Source: Rugamonas brunnea
Lineage (GTDB): Bacteria; Pseudomonadota; Gammaproteobacteria; Burkholderiales; Burkholderiaceae_D
NCBI RefSeq assembly: GCF_014042345.1
Contig: NZ_JACEZT010000001.1
Location: 620,001 to 684,000 of the forward strand
Length of the DNA: 64,000 nucleotides
Reading direction: 5' to 3'
Shown here piece after piece: positions 45,679 through 54,537 of the stretch. The position numbers were made by a program, and so were the translations under genes. The notes under the pieces were generated by a model that searched no databases, had not been told where the DNA came from, and was given only the letters and a program-made list of their open reading frames with translations. Every line of letters starts with the position of its first letter. The first letter of the stretch is position 1.

Positions 45679-46377
45679 ATGAAGAAAGAAGATCTGGTAA
45701 GAACGCTGCAGGAACAATTGCATGCCGTGCAGTCCGAACGGCAAGGCGCGAAGCGCGATCCGGCCCTGCTGGCGGCCCGCATAGCGCTCAAGCAATTCCA
45801 GTCGCAGCGGCTGGCCGGCACCCATGCCGACCTGCTGGCCGCACCCAATTCGCGCGAGGCGGCGCTGTTTTTTCTCGAAGAACTGTACGGCGCACACGAC
45901 CTGAGCCAGCGCGATGCGGACCTGGAACGCATCATCCCCACCATGCAACGCCTGTTGCCGGTGAACGCGCTGCAAACCATCACGGAAGCGATCGTGCTCG
46001 ACGCGTTGTCGGAGCGGCTGGACACGGCCATGGCGCGCGCGCTGGGCACGCAATTCACGCCCGACGATTACGTGGCCGCCTACCGCGCCTGCACCACGGC
46101 GCCCGACCGCACGCGCCAGTTGGCGCTGGTGCAGGCGCTGGGCATGTCCTTGTGCGAGCTGGTGCGCATCCCCTTCCTGAACGCCACGCTGCACATGATG
46201 CGCGGGCCCGCCAAGCTGGCCGGGCTGGGCGACTTGCAGCAATTCCTGGAACGGGGCTTCACGGCCTTCAAGCGCATGAAGCAGGCCGAACAATTTGTGA
46301 CCACCATCGTCGGCCGCGAACAGCGTGCGATGGAGAACATCTACGCCGGGACAAGCGCGCCGTTCGACGTGGCGTAG
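45679..46377 (+). CDS. conserved protein with FFLEELYG motif, function unknown
   Basis: 232 residues, soluble and helix-rich. I do not recognise the family by name; the hallmark string FFLEELYGAHD lies near residue 64-74, followed by a Leu-rich central helix and a C-terminal RMKQAEQFV segment. No signal or membrane segment. It is divergent from the Tat subunit gene and ends four bases from palindrome A3. No catalytic residues can be assigned. Confidence 0.7.
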   Translation: MKKEDLVRTLQEQLHAVQSERQGAKRDPALLAARIALKQFQSQRLAGTHADLLAAPNSREAALFFLEELYGAHDLSQRDADLERIIPTMQRLLPVNALQTITEAIVLDALSERLDTAMARALGTQFTPDDYVAAYRACTTAPDRTRQLALVQALGMSLCELVRIPFLNATLHMMRGPAKLAGLGDLQQFLERGFTAFKRMKQAEQFVTTIVGREQRAMENIYAGTSAPFDVA

Positions 46378-46381
46378 TGCA

Positions 46382-46453
46382 AAACCGGGGTCAGGTCATG
46401 CCATCAAGCATTGTTGCGCGCAAATGCTTGATGGCATGACCTGACCCCGGTTT
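46382..46453. repeat. type A palindromic element, copy 3
   Basis: A perfect 31-bp inverted repeat (46382-46412 with 46423-46453) with a 10-base loop GTTGCGCGCA, between the FFLEELYG and trmJ stop codons. Core ACCGGGGTCAGGTCATGCC in the outer arm; inner arm ATCAAGCATT, again paired to its partner. Same position type as copies 1 and 2. Confidence 0.92.
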
Positions 46454-46462
46454 GTTGGCGTA

Positions 46463-47239
46463 TCAGCGCCGGCGCGGGTCCTTGCCTTGCGCCACGGCCG
46501 CCATCTGGCGCGCGATGCCGCGCAGGATGTTGACTTCCTCCGTCTCCAGCCCGGCCCGCGAGAACAGCCGCTTCAGGCGCGGCATCAGCTTGCGCGGATT
46601 GCTGGCATCGAGGAAGCCGACCTCCACCAGCGCCTGCTCCAGGTGGGTGTACATGCCTTCGATCTGGGCCAGGCTGGCGGCTTCCCCCTGGAAGCCCACT
46701 TCCGAGCCCGCGCGCTGGCCGTCCAGCGCCGCCATGCGGCACTCGTAGGCCAGCACCTGGGCCGCCTGAGACAAATTGAGCGACGAGTAATCGGGATTGG
46801 CGGGGATGTTGATCAACACATTACACTGGGCCACGACGTCATTGGGCAAGCCGAAACGTTCATTGCCGAAGATGACGGCCGCGCGCAGCTCGCCATTGGC
46901 CACCAGCTGGCCGGCCAGTTCGCGCGGCGTGAGCACGGGCGGCGAGTATTCGCGCAGCCGGGCCGACACGGCGGCGGCGAAGTTGATGCCGTCGAGCGCC
47001 TCGGCCATGGTGGCCACCACGCGCGCGCCCTGCAAGATGTCGAGCGCGCCGCTGGCGAAGGCCACCGCCTCCGGGTCTTCCAGCATGCCGTCGAAACGGG
47101 GCGCCACCAGCACCAGTTCCGTGAAACCCATGGTCTTCATGGCCCTGGCCACGGCCCCGATATTGCCCGCCCGGCTGGTCTGGACAAGAATAAATCGCAG
47201 CCGGTGAAAAAGAGTCGTGTTGATTTCGGGCAGGTTCAT
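46463..47239 (-). CDS. trmJ: tRNA (Cm32/Um32) methyltransferase
   Basis: 258 residues with a SpoU (SPOUT) knot: GNIGAVARAMKTMGF near residue 25, FGNERFGL near 123-130 and SSLNLSQAAQVLAYE near 150-163, which form the SAM-binding knot. TrmJ methylates the 2'-OH of nucleotide 32 in several tRNAs. The C-terminal extension (about 180-258) fits TrmJ. Divergent from suhB, an arrangement common in this group of bacteria. Confidence 0.93.
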   Translation of the reverse strand: MNLPEINTTLFHRLRFILVQTSRAGNIGAVARAMKTMGFTELVLVAPRFDGMLEDPEAVAFASGALDILQGARVVATMAEALDGINFAAAVSARLREYSPPVLTPRELAGQLVANGELRAAVIFGNERFGLPNDVVAQCNVLINIPANPDYSSLNLSQAAQVLAYECRMAALDGQRAGSEVGFQGEAASLAQIEGMYTHLEQALVEVGFLDASNPRKLMPRLKRLFSRAGLETEEVNILRGIARQMAAVAQGKDPRRR

Positions 47240-47289
47240 TTAAAATAGCGCTATCGCGCGGTATCGATGCAAAAATTTCAATCTTGCAA

Positions 47290-47309
47290 GTCAGTCAGCA
47301 GTGACTGAC
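47290..47309 (+). promoter_or_regulatory. hairpin in the suhB 5' region
   Basis: GTCAGTCA and TGACTGAC are exact complements around a GCAG loop, 123 bases before the suhB start, in the trmJ-suhB intergenic region. Could be an operator or mRNA leader structure; no T-run follows. Confidence 0.4.
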
Positions 47310-47432
47310 CGCAAAGCCGGATTTTACCCTGTCGCCGCCGCTTCGCTCTTTAATTCATTCTTGTACCCCATTGCGCCGCCGGGACGACTTGGTCCGGGCG
47401 GGCGGTGGCGTTCTTTTAACGGAAAAGCTTAC

Positions 47433-48224
47433 ATGCACCCAATGCTCAACACGGCGATCAAGGCCGCCCGCCGCGGCGCCGCCGTCATCAACCGCGCCTC
47501 CTTCGACCTCGATCGCGTCACTGTGACCGAGAAACAACATAACGATTTCGTCACCGATGTCGACCAGGCCGCTGAACAGGCCATCATTGAAGTGCTGTCC
47601 AAAGCCTATCCCGACCACGCCTTCCTGGCCGAGGAATCGGGCCCGTCCAAGAACGCCAACGACGAGAGTGAATTCACCTGGATCATCGACCCGCTCGATG
47701 GCACCACCAACTTCATGCACGGCTTCCCCCAGTACTCGATCTCGATCGCGCTGGCCCAGCGCGGCGTGATCACCCAGGCCGTCATCTACGATCCCGTGCG
47801 CAACGACCTGTTCACGGCCACCAAGGGCGCCGGCGCCTACCTGAACGACAAGCGCATCCGCGTCACCAAGCTCGACCGCCTGGCCAACGCCCTGCTGTCG
47901 ACCGGCTACGTGGCCGGCTCGGCCAAGGCGCTCGACGAATACCTGAAGATGTACGGCATCATGGCCGAACGCTGCCACGGCGTGCGCCGCCCCGGCAGCG
48001 CCGCGCTGGACCTGGCCTACGTGGCCGCCGGCCGCCTCGACGGCTTCTATGAAAAAGGCTTGAAGCCCTGGGACATCGCGGCCGGTTCGCTGATGGTGAC
48101 GGAAGCGGGCGGCATCGTGGGCGAGTTCAGCGGCGAGTCCGACTACCTGTACAAGGGCGACATCATCGCCGCCAGCCCGAAGATCTTCGGCCAGATGGTC
48201 GGTCTGCTGACCCCGTTTATCTGA
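47433..48224 (+). CDS. suhB: inositol-1-monophosphatase / Nus-associated SuhB
   Basis: 263 residues from ATG at 47433. All three IMPase metal motifs are intact: LAEESG (E67, E68), DPLDGTTNF (Asp86 and Asp89) and PWDIAAG near 215. In Enterobacteria SuhB also joins the NusA/B/E/G rRNA antitermination complex. An upstream in-frame GTG at 47301 is unlikely: it adds unlike residues and no ribosome site. Contrast with the altered IMPase at 10666. Confidence 0.93.
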   Translation: MHPMLNTAIKAARRGAAVINRASFDLDRVTVTEKQHNDFVTDVDQAAEQAIIEVLSKAYPDHAFLAEESGPSKNANDESEFTWIIDPLDGTTNFMHGFPQYSISIALAQRGVITQAVIYDPVRNDLFTATKGAGAYLNDKRIRVTKLDRLANALLSTGYVAGSAKALDEYLKMYGIMAERCHGVRRPGSAALDLAYVAAGRLDGFYEKGLKPWDIAAGSLMVTEAGGIVGEFSGESDYLYKGDIIAASPKIFGQMVGLLTPFI

Positions 48225-48267
48225 GATAACACAATCAACGGCTGAAATTTAGAAGTTTTGTTACAAA

Positions 48268-48293
48268 AAAAAGGGAGCATTTGCTCCCTTTTT
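48268..48293 (+). terminator. rho-independent terminator after suhB
   Basis: GGGAGC pairs with GCTCCC (loop ATTT) and is flanked by A5 and T5, giving an extended stem. It lies about 45 bases after the suhB stop. Confidence 0.88.
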
Positions 48294-48329
48294 CGTTTCC
48301 GTGGCGAAACAATCGGCGAAGGATGCTGT

Positions 48330-48335
48330 TATACT
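48330..48335 (+). promoter_or_regulatory. candidate -10 of rhlE
   Basis: TATACT is 107 bases before the rhlE start, so the transcript would have a leader of about 100 bases, which is common in cold-responsive RNA helicase genes. No convincing -35. Confidence 0.35.
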
Positions 48336-48441
48336 CCGGCCTGCGGCGCCCTGACCAGTCCTCTGCCGCTGTCTTACCTAATCCGATTGCCTGCGACTGG
48401 CGCCAATGATGGCGACAGGCCGATCTTAATAAAAAGTTACC

Positions 48442-49857
48442 ATGTCCTTTTCCAAACTCGGTTTGTCCGACGCTATCGTCCGTGCCGTAACCGAAACGGG
48501 TTACACCACCCCGACTCCGATCCAGGCGCAGGCGATCCCTGCCGTATTGAATGGCGGCGACCTGCTGGCCGGCGCCCAGACCGGCACCGGCAAGACGGCC
48601 GGCTTCACCCTGCCCGTGCTGCACCGCCTGTCGACCGACGCCAACGGCGCGGCCATGACGGGCAAGTCGTCCCAGCGTCCGATCCGCGCCCTGATCCTGA
48701 CCCCGACCCGCGAACTGGCGGCCCAGGTCGAGGAAAGCGTGCGCGTGTACGGCAAGTACACCAAACTGAACTCCACCGTGATCTTCGGCGGCGTGGGCAT
48801 CAATCCCCAGATCAAGCAGCTCAAGCATGGCGTCGACATCCTGGTGGCCACGCCGGGCCGCCTGCTGGACCACATGGAACAGCGCACGGTCGACCTGTCG
48901 AAGATCGAAATCCTGATCCTCGATGAAGCCGACCGCATGCTCGACATGGGCTTCATCCGCGACATCCGCAAGGTGCTGGCCGCGCTGCCGCCCAAGCGCC
49001 AGAACCTGCTGTTCTCGGCCACCTTCTCGGACGAGATCAAGGCGCTGGCCGACGGCCTGCTGAACAAGCCAGCCACCATCGAAGTGGCGCGCCGCAATTC
49101 GACGGTGGAAGTGATCGCGCAAAAGATCCACCCGGTCGACCGCGACAAGAAGCACCCGATGCTGGCCCACCTGATCAAGAGCAACAACTGGCACCAGGTG
49201 CTGGTGTTCACGCGCACCAAGCACGGCGCCAACAAGCTGGTCGAACAGCTGGGCAACGACGGTATTGGCGCCATGGCCATCCACGGCAACAAGAGCCAGT
49301 CGGCCCGCACCAAGGCGCTGTCCGAATTCAAGGACAACAAGCTGCAAGTGCTGGTGGCCACCGACATCGCCGCGCGCGGTATCGACATCGACCAGTTGCC
49401 GCACGTGGTCAACTACGACCTGCCCAACATTCCGGAAGACTATGTGCACCGCATCGGCCGTACGGGGCGCGCCGGCGCCACCGGCGAAGCCGTGTCGCTG
49501 GTGTGCGTGGACGAGCACGACATGCTGAAGGACATCGAAAAGCTCATCAAGCAGACCCTGCCGCGCGCCGTGATTCCTGGCTTCGAGCCTGATCCGAACG
49601 CCCGCGCGCAACCGATCCAGCTGCGCAGCGGCGGCCCCGGCCACCGCAACGGCGGCCAGCGCAACGGTGGCGGCAACCGCAACGCCGGTGGCGGCGGCGG
49701 TGGCGGCGGTGGTGGCGGCCAGGTCATCCGCGTCAAGACCGGCGGCGGCGCCAAGCCGCGCGGCGCCGGTGGTGGCGGTGGCGGCGGCGGTGGTGGTGGC
49801 CGTCCCGGCGCTTCGCGCTCGGCCTCCCAGCATCGCTCCGGCGGCCGTGGCCGCTAA
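48442..49857 (+). CDS. rhlE: DEAD-box RNA helicase RhlE
   Basis: 471 residues. Q motif near 23-30 (TTPTPIQAQ), Walker A AQTGTGKT (45-52), [12 protein letters not shown] near 161 ([10 protein letters not shown]), SAT, and the helicase C motifs [10 protein letters not shown] and [10 protein letters not shown]. The last 80 residues are a Gly-rich, Arg/Gly RNA-binding tail coded by repetitive GC-rich DNA. RhlE helps ribosome assembly and mRNA turnover, often in cold. The Gly tail is a slippage-prone tract. Confidence 0.93.
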   Translation: MSFSKLGLSDAIVRAVTETGYTTPTPIQAQAIPAVLNGGDLLAGAQTGTGKTAGFTLPVLHRLSTDANGAAMTGKSSQRPIRALILTPTRELAAQVEESVRVYGKYTKLNSTVIFGGVGINPQIKQLKHGVDILVATPGRLLDHMEQRTVDLSKIEILILDEADRMLDMGFIRDIRKVLAALPPKRQNLLFSATFSDEIKALADGLLNKPATIEVARRNSTVEVIAQKIHPVDRDKKHPMLAHLIKSNNWHQVLVFTRTKHGANKLVEQLGNDGIGAMAIHGNKSQSARTKALSEFKDNKLQVLVATDIAARGIDIDQLPHVVNYDLPNIPEDYVHRIGRTGRAGATGEAVSLVCVDEHDMLKDIEKLIKQTLPRAVIPGFEPDPNARAQPIQLRSGGPGHRNGGQRNGGGNRNAGGGGGGGGGGGQVIRVKTGGGAKPRGAGGGGGGGGGGGRPGASRSASQHRSGGRGR

Positions 49858-49885
49858 GCGTTAAACGCCAAAGCGGCAACGGATA

Positions 49886-49930
49886 CGGGGACAGGACACC
49901 AGGGGACAACTCCCCGGTGTCCTGTCCCCG
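49886..49930 (+). terminator. long GC-rich hairpin after rhlE
   Basis: CGGGGACAGGACACC (49886-49900) pairs perfectly with 49916-49930; an inner 5-bp stem GGGGA/TCCCC closes on CAAC, leaving one bulged A. ATTTTC follows on the + strand. The GGGGACAGG start resembles the type A core GGGGTCAGG; here the neighbours are in tandem rather than convergent. Confidence 0.8.
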
Positions 49931-50001
49931 ATTTTCATTCAGCGGTCGCCGGCCCCGGCGCTTTTCGATTACGATAGCGGCTCACGTCACCGGGAGTCCC
50001 C

Positions 50002-50781
50002 ATGCCTAAGTTCGCCGCCAACCTGTCCATGCTGTTCACCGAAGCGCCCTTCCTGGACCGCTTCGCACTGGCCCGCGAGGCCGGCTTCGACGGCGTCGAA
50101 TTCCTGTTCCCCTATGCCTGCGAGGCGCAGCAGATCACCGAGCGCCTGCGCCGCCATCAGCTGGAACTGGTGCTGCACAACCTGCCGCCGGGCGACTGGG
50201 CGGCCGGTGACCGTGGGATGGCCTGCGATCCGCGCCGCGTCGAGGAATTCCGCGCCGGCGTGGCGCTGGGCCTGGAATACGCGACGGAGCTGGGCACGCC
50301 GCGCCTGCACTGCATGGCCGGCATCGTGCCGCCCGGCCTCGATCCTGCCCGCGCGCGCGACACCTACCTGGACAACCTGCGCTACGCGGCGGACCAGTGC
50401 CGTCCGCACGGCATCGCGCTGATGATCGAGCCGATCAACCATTTCGACATGCCCGGCTATTTCCTCAACCACAGCTGGCAGGCGCGCGAACTGATCACGG
50501 CCAGCGGCTGCGACAATGTGTTCCTGCAATACGACATCTACCACATGCAGCGCATGGAGGGCGAGCTGGTCAACACCATCCGCGCCAACCTTCCCCTGAT
50601 CGGCCACATGCAACTGGCCGACACGCCGGGCCGCCACGAGCCGGGCACGGGCGAGATCAACTACCGCTTCCTGTTCCAGCAACTCGACGCCATGGGCTAC
50701 CAGGGCTGGATAGGCTGCGAATACGTGCCGCAGGGCGACACCGCCAGCGGCCTCAGATGGCGCGCAGCCCTCACCGCATGA
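50002..50781 (+). CDS. hyi: hydroxypyruvate isomerase / 2-oxo-tetronate isomerase
   Basis: 259 residues, TIM barrel of the Hyi/OtnI family that interconverts hydroxypyruvate and tartronate semialdehyde or sugar-keto acids. Glu143 (LMIEPINHFDMPG) and Glu240 (IGCEYVPQG) are the catalytic pair. A GGGAGT site precedes the ATG. No glycolate operon partner is next to it, so the physiological substrate is uncertain. Confidence 0.87.
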   Translation: MPKFAANLSMLFTEAPFLDRFALAREAGFDGVEFLFPYACEAQQITERLRRHQLELVLHNLPPGDWAAGDRGMACDPRRVEEFRAGVALGLEYATELGTPRLHCMAGIVPPGLDPARARDTYLDNLRYAADQCRPHGIALMIEPINHFDMPGYFLNHSWQARELITASGCDNVFLQYDIYHMQRMEGELVNTIRANLPLIGHMQLADTPGRHEPGTGEINYRFLFQQLDAMGYQGWIGCEYVPQGDTASGLRWRAALTA

Positions 50782-50859
50782 CGCAGGGCTTGCGCATCCG
50801 CAAAATCAAGCCACGGCTGTAGCACAACAATAGTCCCGACGCCTCCGCGAAAGGACGAT

Positions 50860-51762
50860 ATGAAACCGCTGCGCCTGTCCCTGCCCTCCACCCTGTTGCG
50901 TCTGATGCTGGCATGCTCGCTGGCCGCCACGCTGGGCGGCTGCGCCAGCAGCACGGCGCGCATGGCGCAAGTGCGCGATCTGGCGGCCGAGTCGTCCAAG
51001 CTGGGCGCATGGCATGACTTGACCGAACGCTACCGCGACACCTACGCGCGCGAACAACCGTACCTGAGCCCCGAGGCGGACGCCCGCGAGCGCGCGCAGG
51101 ATGCCGGCCGGCACGCCGCCAGCGCCGACTTTGCCCGCATCGGCCGCGGCGTGCAACTGTACATGCAAACCCTGGGCACACTGGCCGGCGACAACCAGTA
51201 CGACCTGGAGGATCAGGTCAAGTCGGCCGGCAGCGCCATCAAGGCCTGGCCAGACAGCGGCCTCGACGATCGCCACGTCAACGCCTATGCCGGGCTGACC
51301 CGGCTGCTGGCCCACGCGCTGGGCAGCCGCTACCAGGAACGGGCCGTGCGCGAACTGGTGCAGGCCGGCGACGCGCCGCTGCAGGAACTGCTCGACGCCA
51401 TGCGCATCCTGCTGCGCACCTACAAAGGCAGCAACGACAACGAGCAAGCCATCGTCACGGGCCTGCTGGAAGTGAACATCCCCTATCGCAACACGCCCGA
51501 CCAGCGCCTGCTGGCCACGCTGGCCAAGGTGCAACTGCGCGCGTTGCGCAGCGAGTACCAACTGATCGACCGCCGCCTTGCGCTGGCGGCGCGCAACCTG
51601 GACGCGATCGCGGCCGGCCACAAGACGCTGCTGGCCCAACTGGCGCAGGCGGAAAGCGGCGACAACGGCGGTGATGGCGACAGCCTGGTGCGGGCCAGCG
51701 CGGCCGTCCGCGCCAGCCAGCAACCGGCGGCCGGGCCGCTGCCGGCCATGCTGGCGCCGTGA
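50860..51762 (+). CDS. lipoprotein of unknown function
   Basis: 300 residues with a lipoprotein signal peptide: lipobox LGGC with Cys at 31. The rest is helical with Gln/Ala/Arg-rich repeats, no recognised fold or motif. It starts 78 bases after hyi with a GGACGAT leader. It and the next gene may form an operon. Function not predicted. Confidence 0.75.
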   Translation: MKPLRLSLPSTLLRLMLACSLAATLGGCASSTARMAQVRDLAAESSKLGAWHDLTERYRDTYAREQPYLSPEADARERAQDAGRHAASADFARIGRGVQLYMQTLGTLAGDNQYDLEDQVKSAGSAIKAWPDSGLDDRHVNAYAGLTRLLAHALGSRYQERAVRELVQAGDAPLQELLDAMRILLRTYKGSNDNEQAIVTGLLEVNIPYRNTPDQRLLATLAKVQLRALRSEYQLIDRRLALAARNLDAIAAGHKTLLAQLAQAESGDNGGDGDSLVRASAAVRASQQPAAGPLPAMLAP

Positions 51763-51875
51763 TCCGGGCCTGCACCTTGCCTGCATCGCCAGCCTTGCCC
51801 ACGACGCTCGCCAACGCCCACCACGCCCATTGCACTCATCCCGCCCACATCGTTGAACACGCGCAAGGAGCCACC

Positions 51876-52379
51876 ATGTCCACTCCCCTTCCCCCGCTGT
51901 CCGGCGCGGGCGACATTGAAGCGCTGGCCGAGCGCCTGTCCGCTTGCGCCGATGCGCTGCACGCACGCCTGATGAAAGCCATCCGCGCCGCCACGACGGC
52001 GGCGCCGGCGCCAGCGGGGCCGCAACCGGCGCGCGGCGCATCCATCGACCAGGGCCTGTCGCAAGGGGCGGCGCAAGCCTTGTTTGAAAACGAAGTGGCT
52101 TTGCGCCAGCGCGCCAACGGCCTGTACCTGGACGCGGCCACGCTGGCGGCCAGCGGCCTGGCTGGCGCGGAACAACAACTGCTGGCCTTGACGGCGCAGG
52201 CGGCCGAACGCATCCGCACGCTGGACCGGCTGCGCGACCTGATCGACCTGGCCGCCGAGCTGCTGCAACTGGGTGCGGCCGTGGCCAGCGGCGCCCCCGA
52301 GCACCTGGCCGCGCCACTGGAAAAAATCAAGCAGCACCTGGCCGACCTCAACAATCCAACGCCTGCGCCACCGGCCTGA
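51876..52379 (+). CDS. helical protein of unknown function, follows the lipoprotein gene
   Basis: 167 residues from ATG at 51876, which has an AAGGAG site just upstream (the upstream in-frame start at 51759 does not). Ala/Leu/Gln-rich, all helical, coiled-coil-like (residues about 60-150); no signal peptide, membrane segment or motif. 113 bases after the lipoprotein gene; possibly co-transcribed. Function unknown. Confidence 0.7.
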   Translation: MSTPLPPLSGAGDIEALAERLSACADALHARLMKAIRAATTAAPAPAGPQPARGASIDQGLSQGAAQALFENEVALRQRANGLYLDAATLAASGLAGAEQQLLALTAQAAERIRTLDRLRDLIDLAAELLQLGAAVASGAPEHLAAPLEKIKQHLADLNNPTPAPPA

Positions 52380-52559
52380 CAGGGAGGCCACCGCGCGCGA
52401 CCACGACAGGGAACACGCGCGGCCGACGCAAGACCAGCGTACGCCGCGCCACAGCCGGGAACCGCGCCGCCACCCCCCGGCGATTGCAGTACAATGGACT
52501 CACGCGATCCAGCGCGTCATGCGCAGGGACGCCCTTGTCCATCAGCCAGTGAGGCGGTC

Positions 52560-52934
52560 ATGAACGGTCTGGAACAGGAACAATGCAAGGCCTTGCAAGC
52601 GCGGCTTGAACAAGCCCGGCTGGACCTGCTGAGCCAGCTGGCCGACGACCTCGATCCGGGCACCGACGTACTGGCGCCGGCCGTGCTGGAAGTGGAAGCG
52701 TCACCGGCCGACAACGCCAGCAACCGCACGCTCAACGAACTGGTACATGAAACAGCCGAGCACACGGCCCGCCACCTGCAAGTGGTGCGCCACGCGCTGG
52801 CCAAGTTCGACGATGGCAGCTACGGCCTGTGCGAAACATGCGGCGAGCCCATCGGCTACTCGCGCCTGAACGCGCGCCCCGAAGCGCGCCTGTGCATCGC
52901 CTGCCAGACGCGCGAGGAAAAACCGCACCGCTAG
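52560..52934 (+). CDS. TraR/DksA-type zinc finger protein
   Basis: 124 residues from ATG at 52560 with GAGG before it. A coiled-coil N-terminus (10-80) leads to the four-Cys zinc finger CETC (91, 94) and CIAC (112, 115), with GEPIGYSRLNARPEAR between, as in DksA/TraR. Such proteins bind RNA polymerase in the secondary channel and adjust ppGpp-linked transcription. The Asp pair at the DksA coiled-coil tip is not clearly present, so activity may differ. Confidence 0.87.
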   Translation: MNGLEQEQCKALQARLEQARLDLLSQLADDLDPGTDVLAPAVLEVEASPADNASNRTLNELVHETAEHTARHLQVVRHALAKFDDGSYGLCETCGEPIGYSRLNARPEARLCIACQTREEKPHR

Positions 52935-52947
52935 CACCTGGAGGTAA

Positions 52948-52999
52948 TTTCAACGTGCCTGTGGCGAGGCGCCACAACGAAGCCACAGGCGAGTTGAAA
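52948..52999. repeat. type B palindromic element, copy 3 (short form)
   Basis: Arms TTTCAAC..GCCTGTGGC (52948-52965) and their complement (52982-52999), with two-base internal mismatches, around a 16-base loop. On the reverse strand, 24 bases spanning the loop are identical to copy 2 (21045 element). Sits between convergent DksA-type and phaB stop codons. Confidence 0.85.
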
Positions 53000-53003
53000 C
53001 GGC

Positions 53004-53750
53004 CTAACGCATGTGCTGGCCGCCGTTGATGGCGATCTCCGCCCCCGTCACGAAGGCCGCCTCCTCCGAGGCCAGATACCCCACCAGCGCCGCCACCTCG
53101 TCCGGCTCGCCCAGGCGGGCAACGGGGATGCGCGGCAGGATCTTTTGCTCCATCACCTCGGCCGGCACGGCTTCCACCATGCGCGTGCGCAAGTAGCCGG
53201 GCGCCACCGTGTTGACCGTCACGCCATGGCGCGCCACTTCCAGCGCCAGCGCCTTGGTCAGCCCGTGCATGCCGGCCTTGGCCGCCGCGTAGTTGCACTG
53301 GCCGAACGCGCCCTGCTGGCCATTGACGGAGGAAATGTTGATGATGCGGCCCCAGCGCCGCTCCAGCATGCCGTCGAGCACCTGCTTGCTCATGTTGAAT
53401 ACGCTGTCGAGATTGGTGCGCAGCACGGCGTGCCAGTCGTCCTGGCTGAGCTTGCGCAAGCTCTGGTCGCGCGTGATGCCGGCGTTGTTGACCAGCACAT
53501 CCACCCCGCCCAGTTCCTCGCGGATGCGCGCCACGGCGCGCGCGCAATCGTCATAATCGGCCACATCCACCTGGTAAGCGCGGCAGCGCAAACCTTCATC
53601 CTTGCGCGCCTCGATCCAGGCCTGGAACCCGCTGTTGCCGGGCGAATAGGTGGCGGCCACGGCGAAACCGGCCCGGTACAGCCGGTGGCAGATCGCCGTT
53701 CCCAATCCTCCCATGCCGCCCGTCACGACGGCCACGCGCTTGCTGTCCAT
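53004..53750 (-). CDS. phaB: acetoacetyl-CoA reductase
   Basis: 248 residues from ATG at 53750. Short-chain dehydrogenase with NADPH-binding GGMGGLG (11-17), a NNAG motif, catalytic Ser near 142 and YAAAK near 155. PhaB reduces acetoacetyl-CoA to (R)-3-hydroxybutyryl-CoA, the PHB monomer. Matches PhaB well, including the RRWGRIINISSVNGQQG segment. Not next to phaC or phaA, which must lie elsewhere. Confidence 0.92.
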   Translation of the reverse strand: MDSKRVAVVTGGMGGLGTAICHRLYRAGFAVAATYSPGNSGFQAWIEARKDEGLRCRAYQVDVADYDDCARAVARIREELGGVDVLVNNAGITRDQSLRKLSQDDWHAVLRTNLDSVFNMSKQVLDGMLERRWGRIINISSVNGQQGAFGQCNYAAAKAGMHGLTKALALEVARHGVTVNTVAPGYLRTRMVEAVPAEVMEQKILPRIPVARLGEPDEVAALVGYLASEEAAFVTGAEIAINGGQHMR

Positions 53751-53850
53751 GCTCTCCTCCTGGTGTTGTAATAAATGCACCAGTCTATGAGAGCGCGCAA
53801 ACGCCGTCTTGCGCCAGATCAAATGGGCCGCGCGCGGGGCGGCGCGGCCG

Positions 53851-54213
53851 CTAGCCGTCCGACAACCAGGGCTGGCTGCGGATCTTGGCCACCTGGCGCA
53901 GGGCCAGCCAGCGCCACAGCTGCAAGGCGTCCGCTTCGGGCAAGGCCCGCATGTGGCGCGGATTGGCCAGTGCGATCTCGCAGTCGCGGTCCGACCATTC
54001 CTCGAAACGCACGTCGCCGCCGCACGCCACTTCCAGCGCGTACATCAAGCCATCGTCGTAGCCAAAGCGCAGCACGGCCGTGCCTGGCCCACCATCCGGC
54101 CCGGCCGTCTTGCCACTGTAGACGTCGGCCAGCGCGGCCACCAGCTGGGCCTCGGTGGGCGCCGCCACGTCTCGTCCATCGGGCCGCGTTAGCTCTACCC
54201 ATGCCTGTGTCAT
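53851..54213 (-). CDS. conserved small protein of unknown function
   Basis: 120 residues from ATG at 54213 with GGGAA before it. Acidic, with a central aromatic segment (VLRFGYDDGLMYALEV, about 57-72) and no signal or membrane segment. I do not recognise the family. It is separated from phaB by 100 bases on the same strand. Confidence 0.65.
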   Translation of the reverse strand: MTQAWVELTRPDGRDVAAPTEAQLVAALADVYSGKTAGPDGGPGTAVLRFGYDDGLMYALEVACGGDVRFEEWSDRDCEIALANPRHMRALPEADALQLWRWLALRQVAKIRSQPWLSDG

Positions 54214-54537
54214 AGAGATGTTCCCTTTCACACTCGTTAGCAACCTGCCGGCACATCATGCCCGTACTGCGCGGCACGGCCATGATGTAGCTCTGCTCCA
54301 GGCCCGTTGGCTGGCGCCATATGGCGCACCGGACGGAATGTGGCATTTTGATTGTAGCAACTATCAAGCGGGAAATTACAAGCCCCGCTCCAAAATATCG
54401 CCGACCGCAACAACAGGCCGTGCCGGGTCCGCCGCGCGCAAAAACTCCCACCGGCGGCGTCAACCTTGGCCTTATAATCAATTGCGCCGGTTTATTAGTT
54501 TCTGTCTATGAAGCTTTCATGAAGATAGGTACGCCTG
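54214..54537. other. 324-base intergenic region before the LOV operon
   Basis: The longest gap in the window; no gene is supported. It holds a palindrome at 54349-54368 (TTGAT...ATCAA, entry below) and a -10 TATAAT at 54473-54478, 60 bases before the LOV gene start. The region between is GC-rich, with an inverted GCCGGTGGGAG-like stretch but no clear second promoter. Confidence 0.7.
54349..54368. promoter_or_regulatory. MarR-type palindrome
   Basis: TTGATTGTAGCAACTATCAA is an interrupted palindrome of 20 bases with seven of nine pairs per half matched. Its size and centre fit operators of MarR-family regulators. It is 104 bases before the LOV operon -10 and 135 bases from the divergent small gene, and no MarR gene is adjacent. 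Confidence 0.55.

Noticed and set aside
49663..49815. GGC/GGT repeats as a separate repeat locus
   Set aside because: They are in frame within rhlE and code for its Gly-rich tail.
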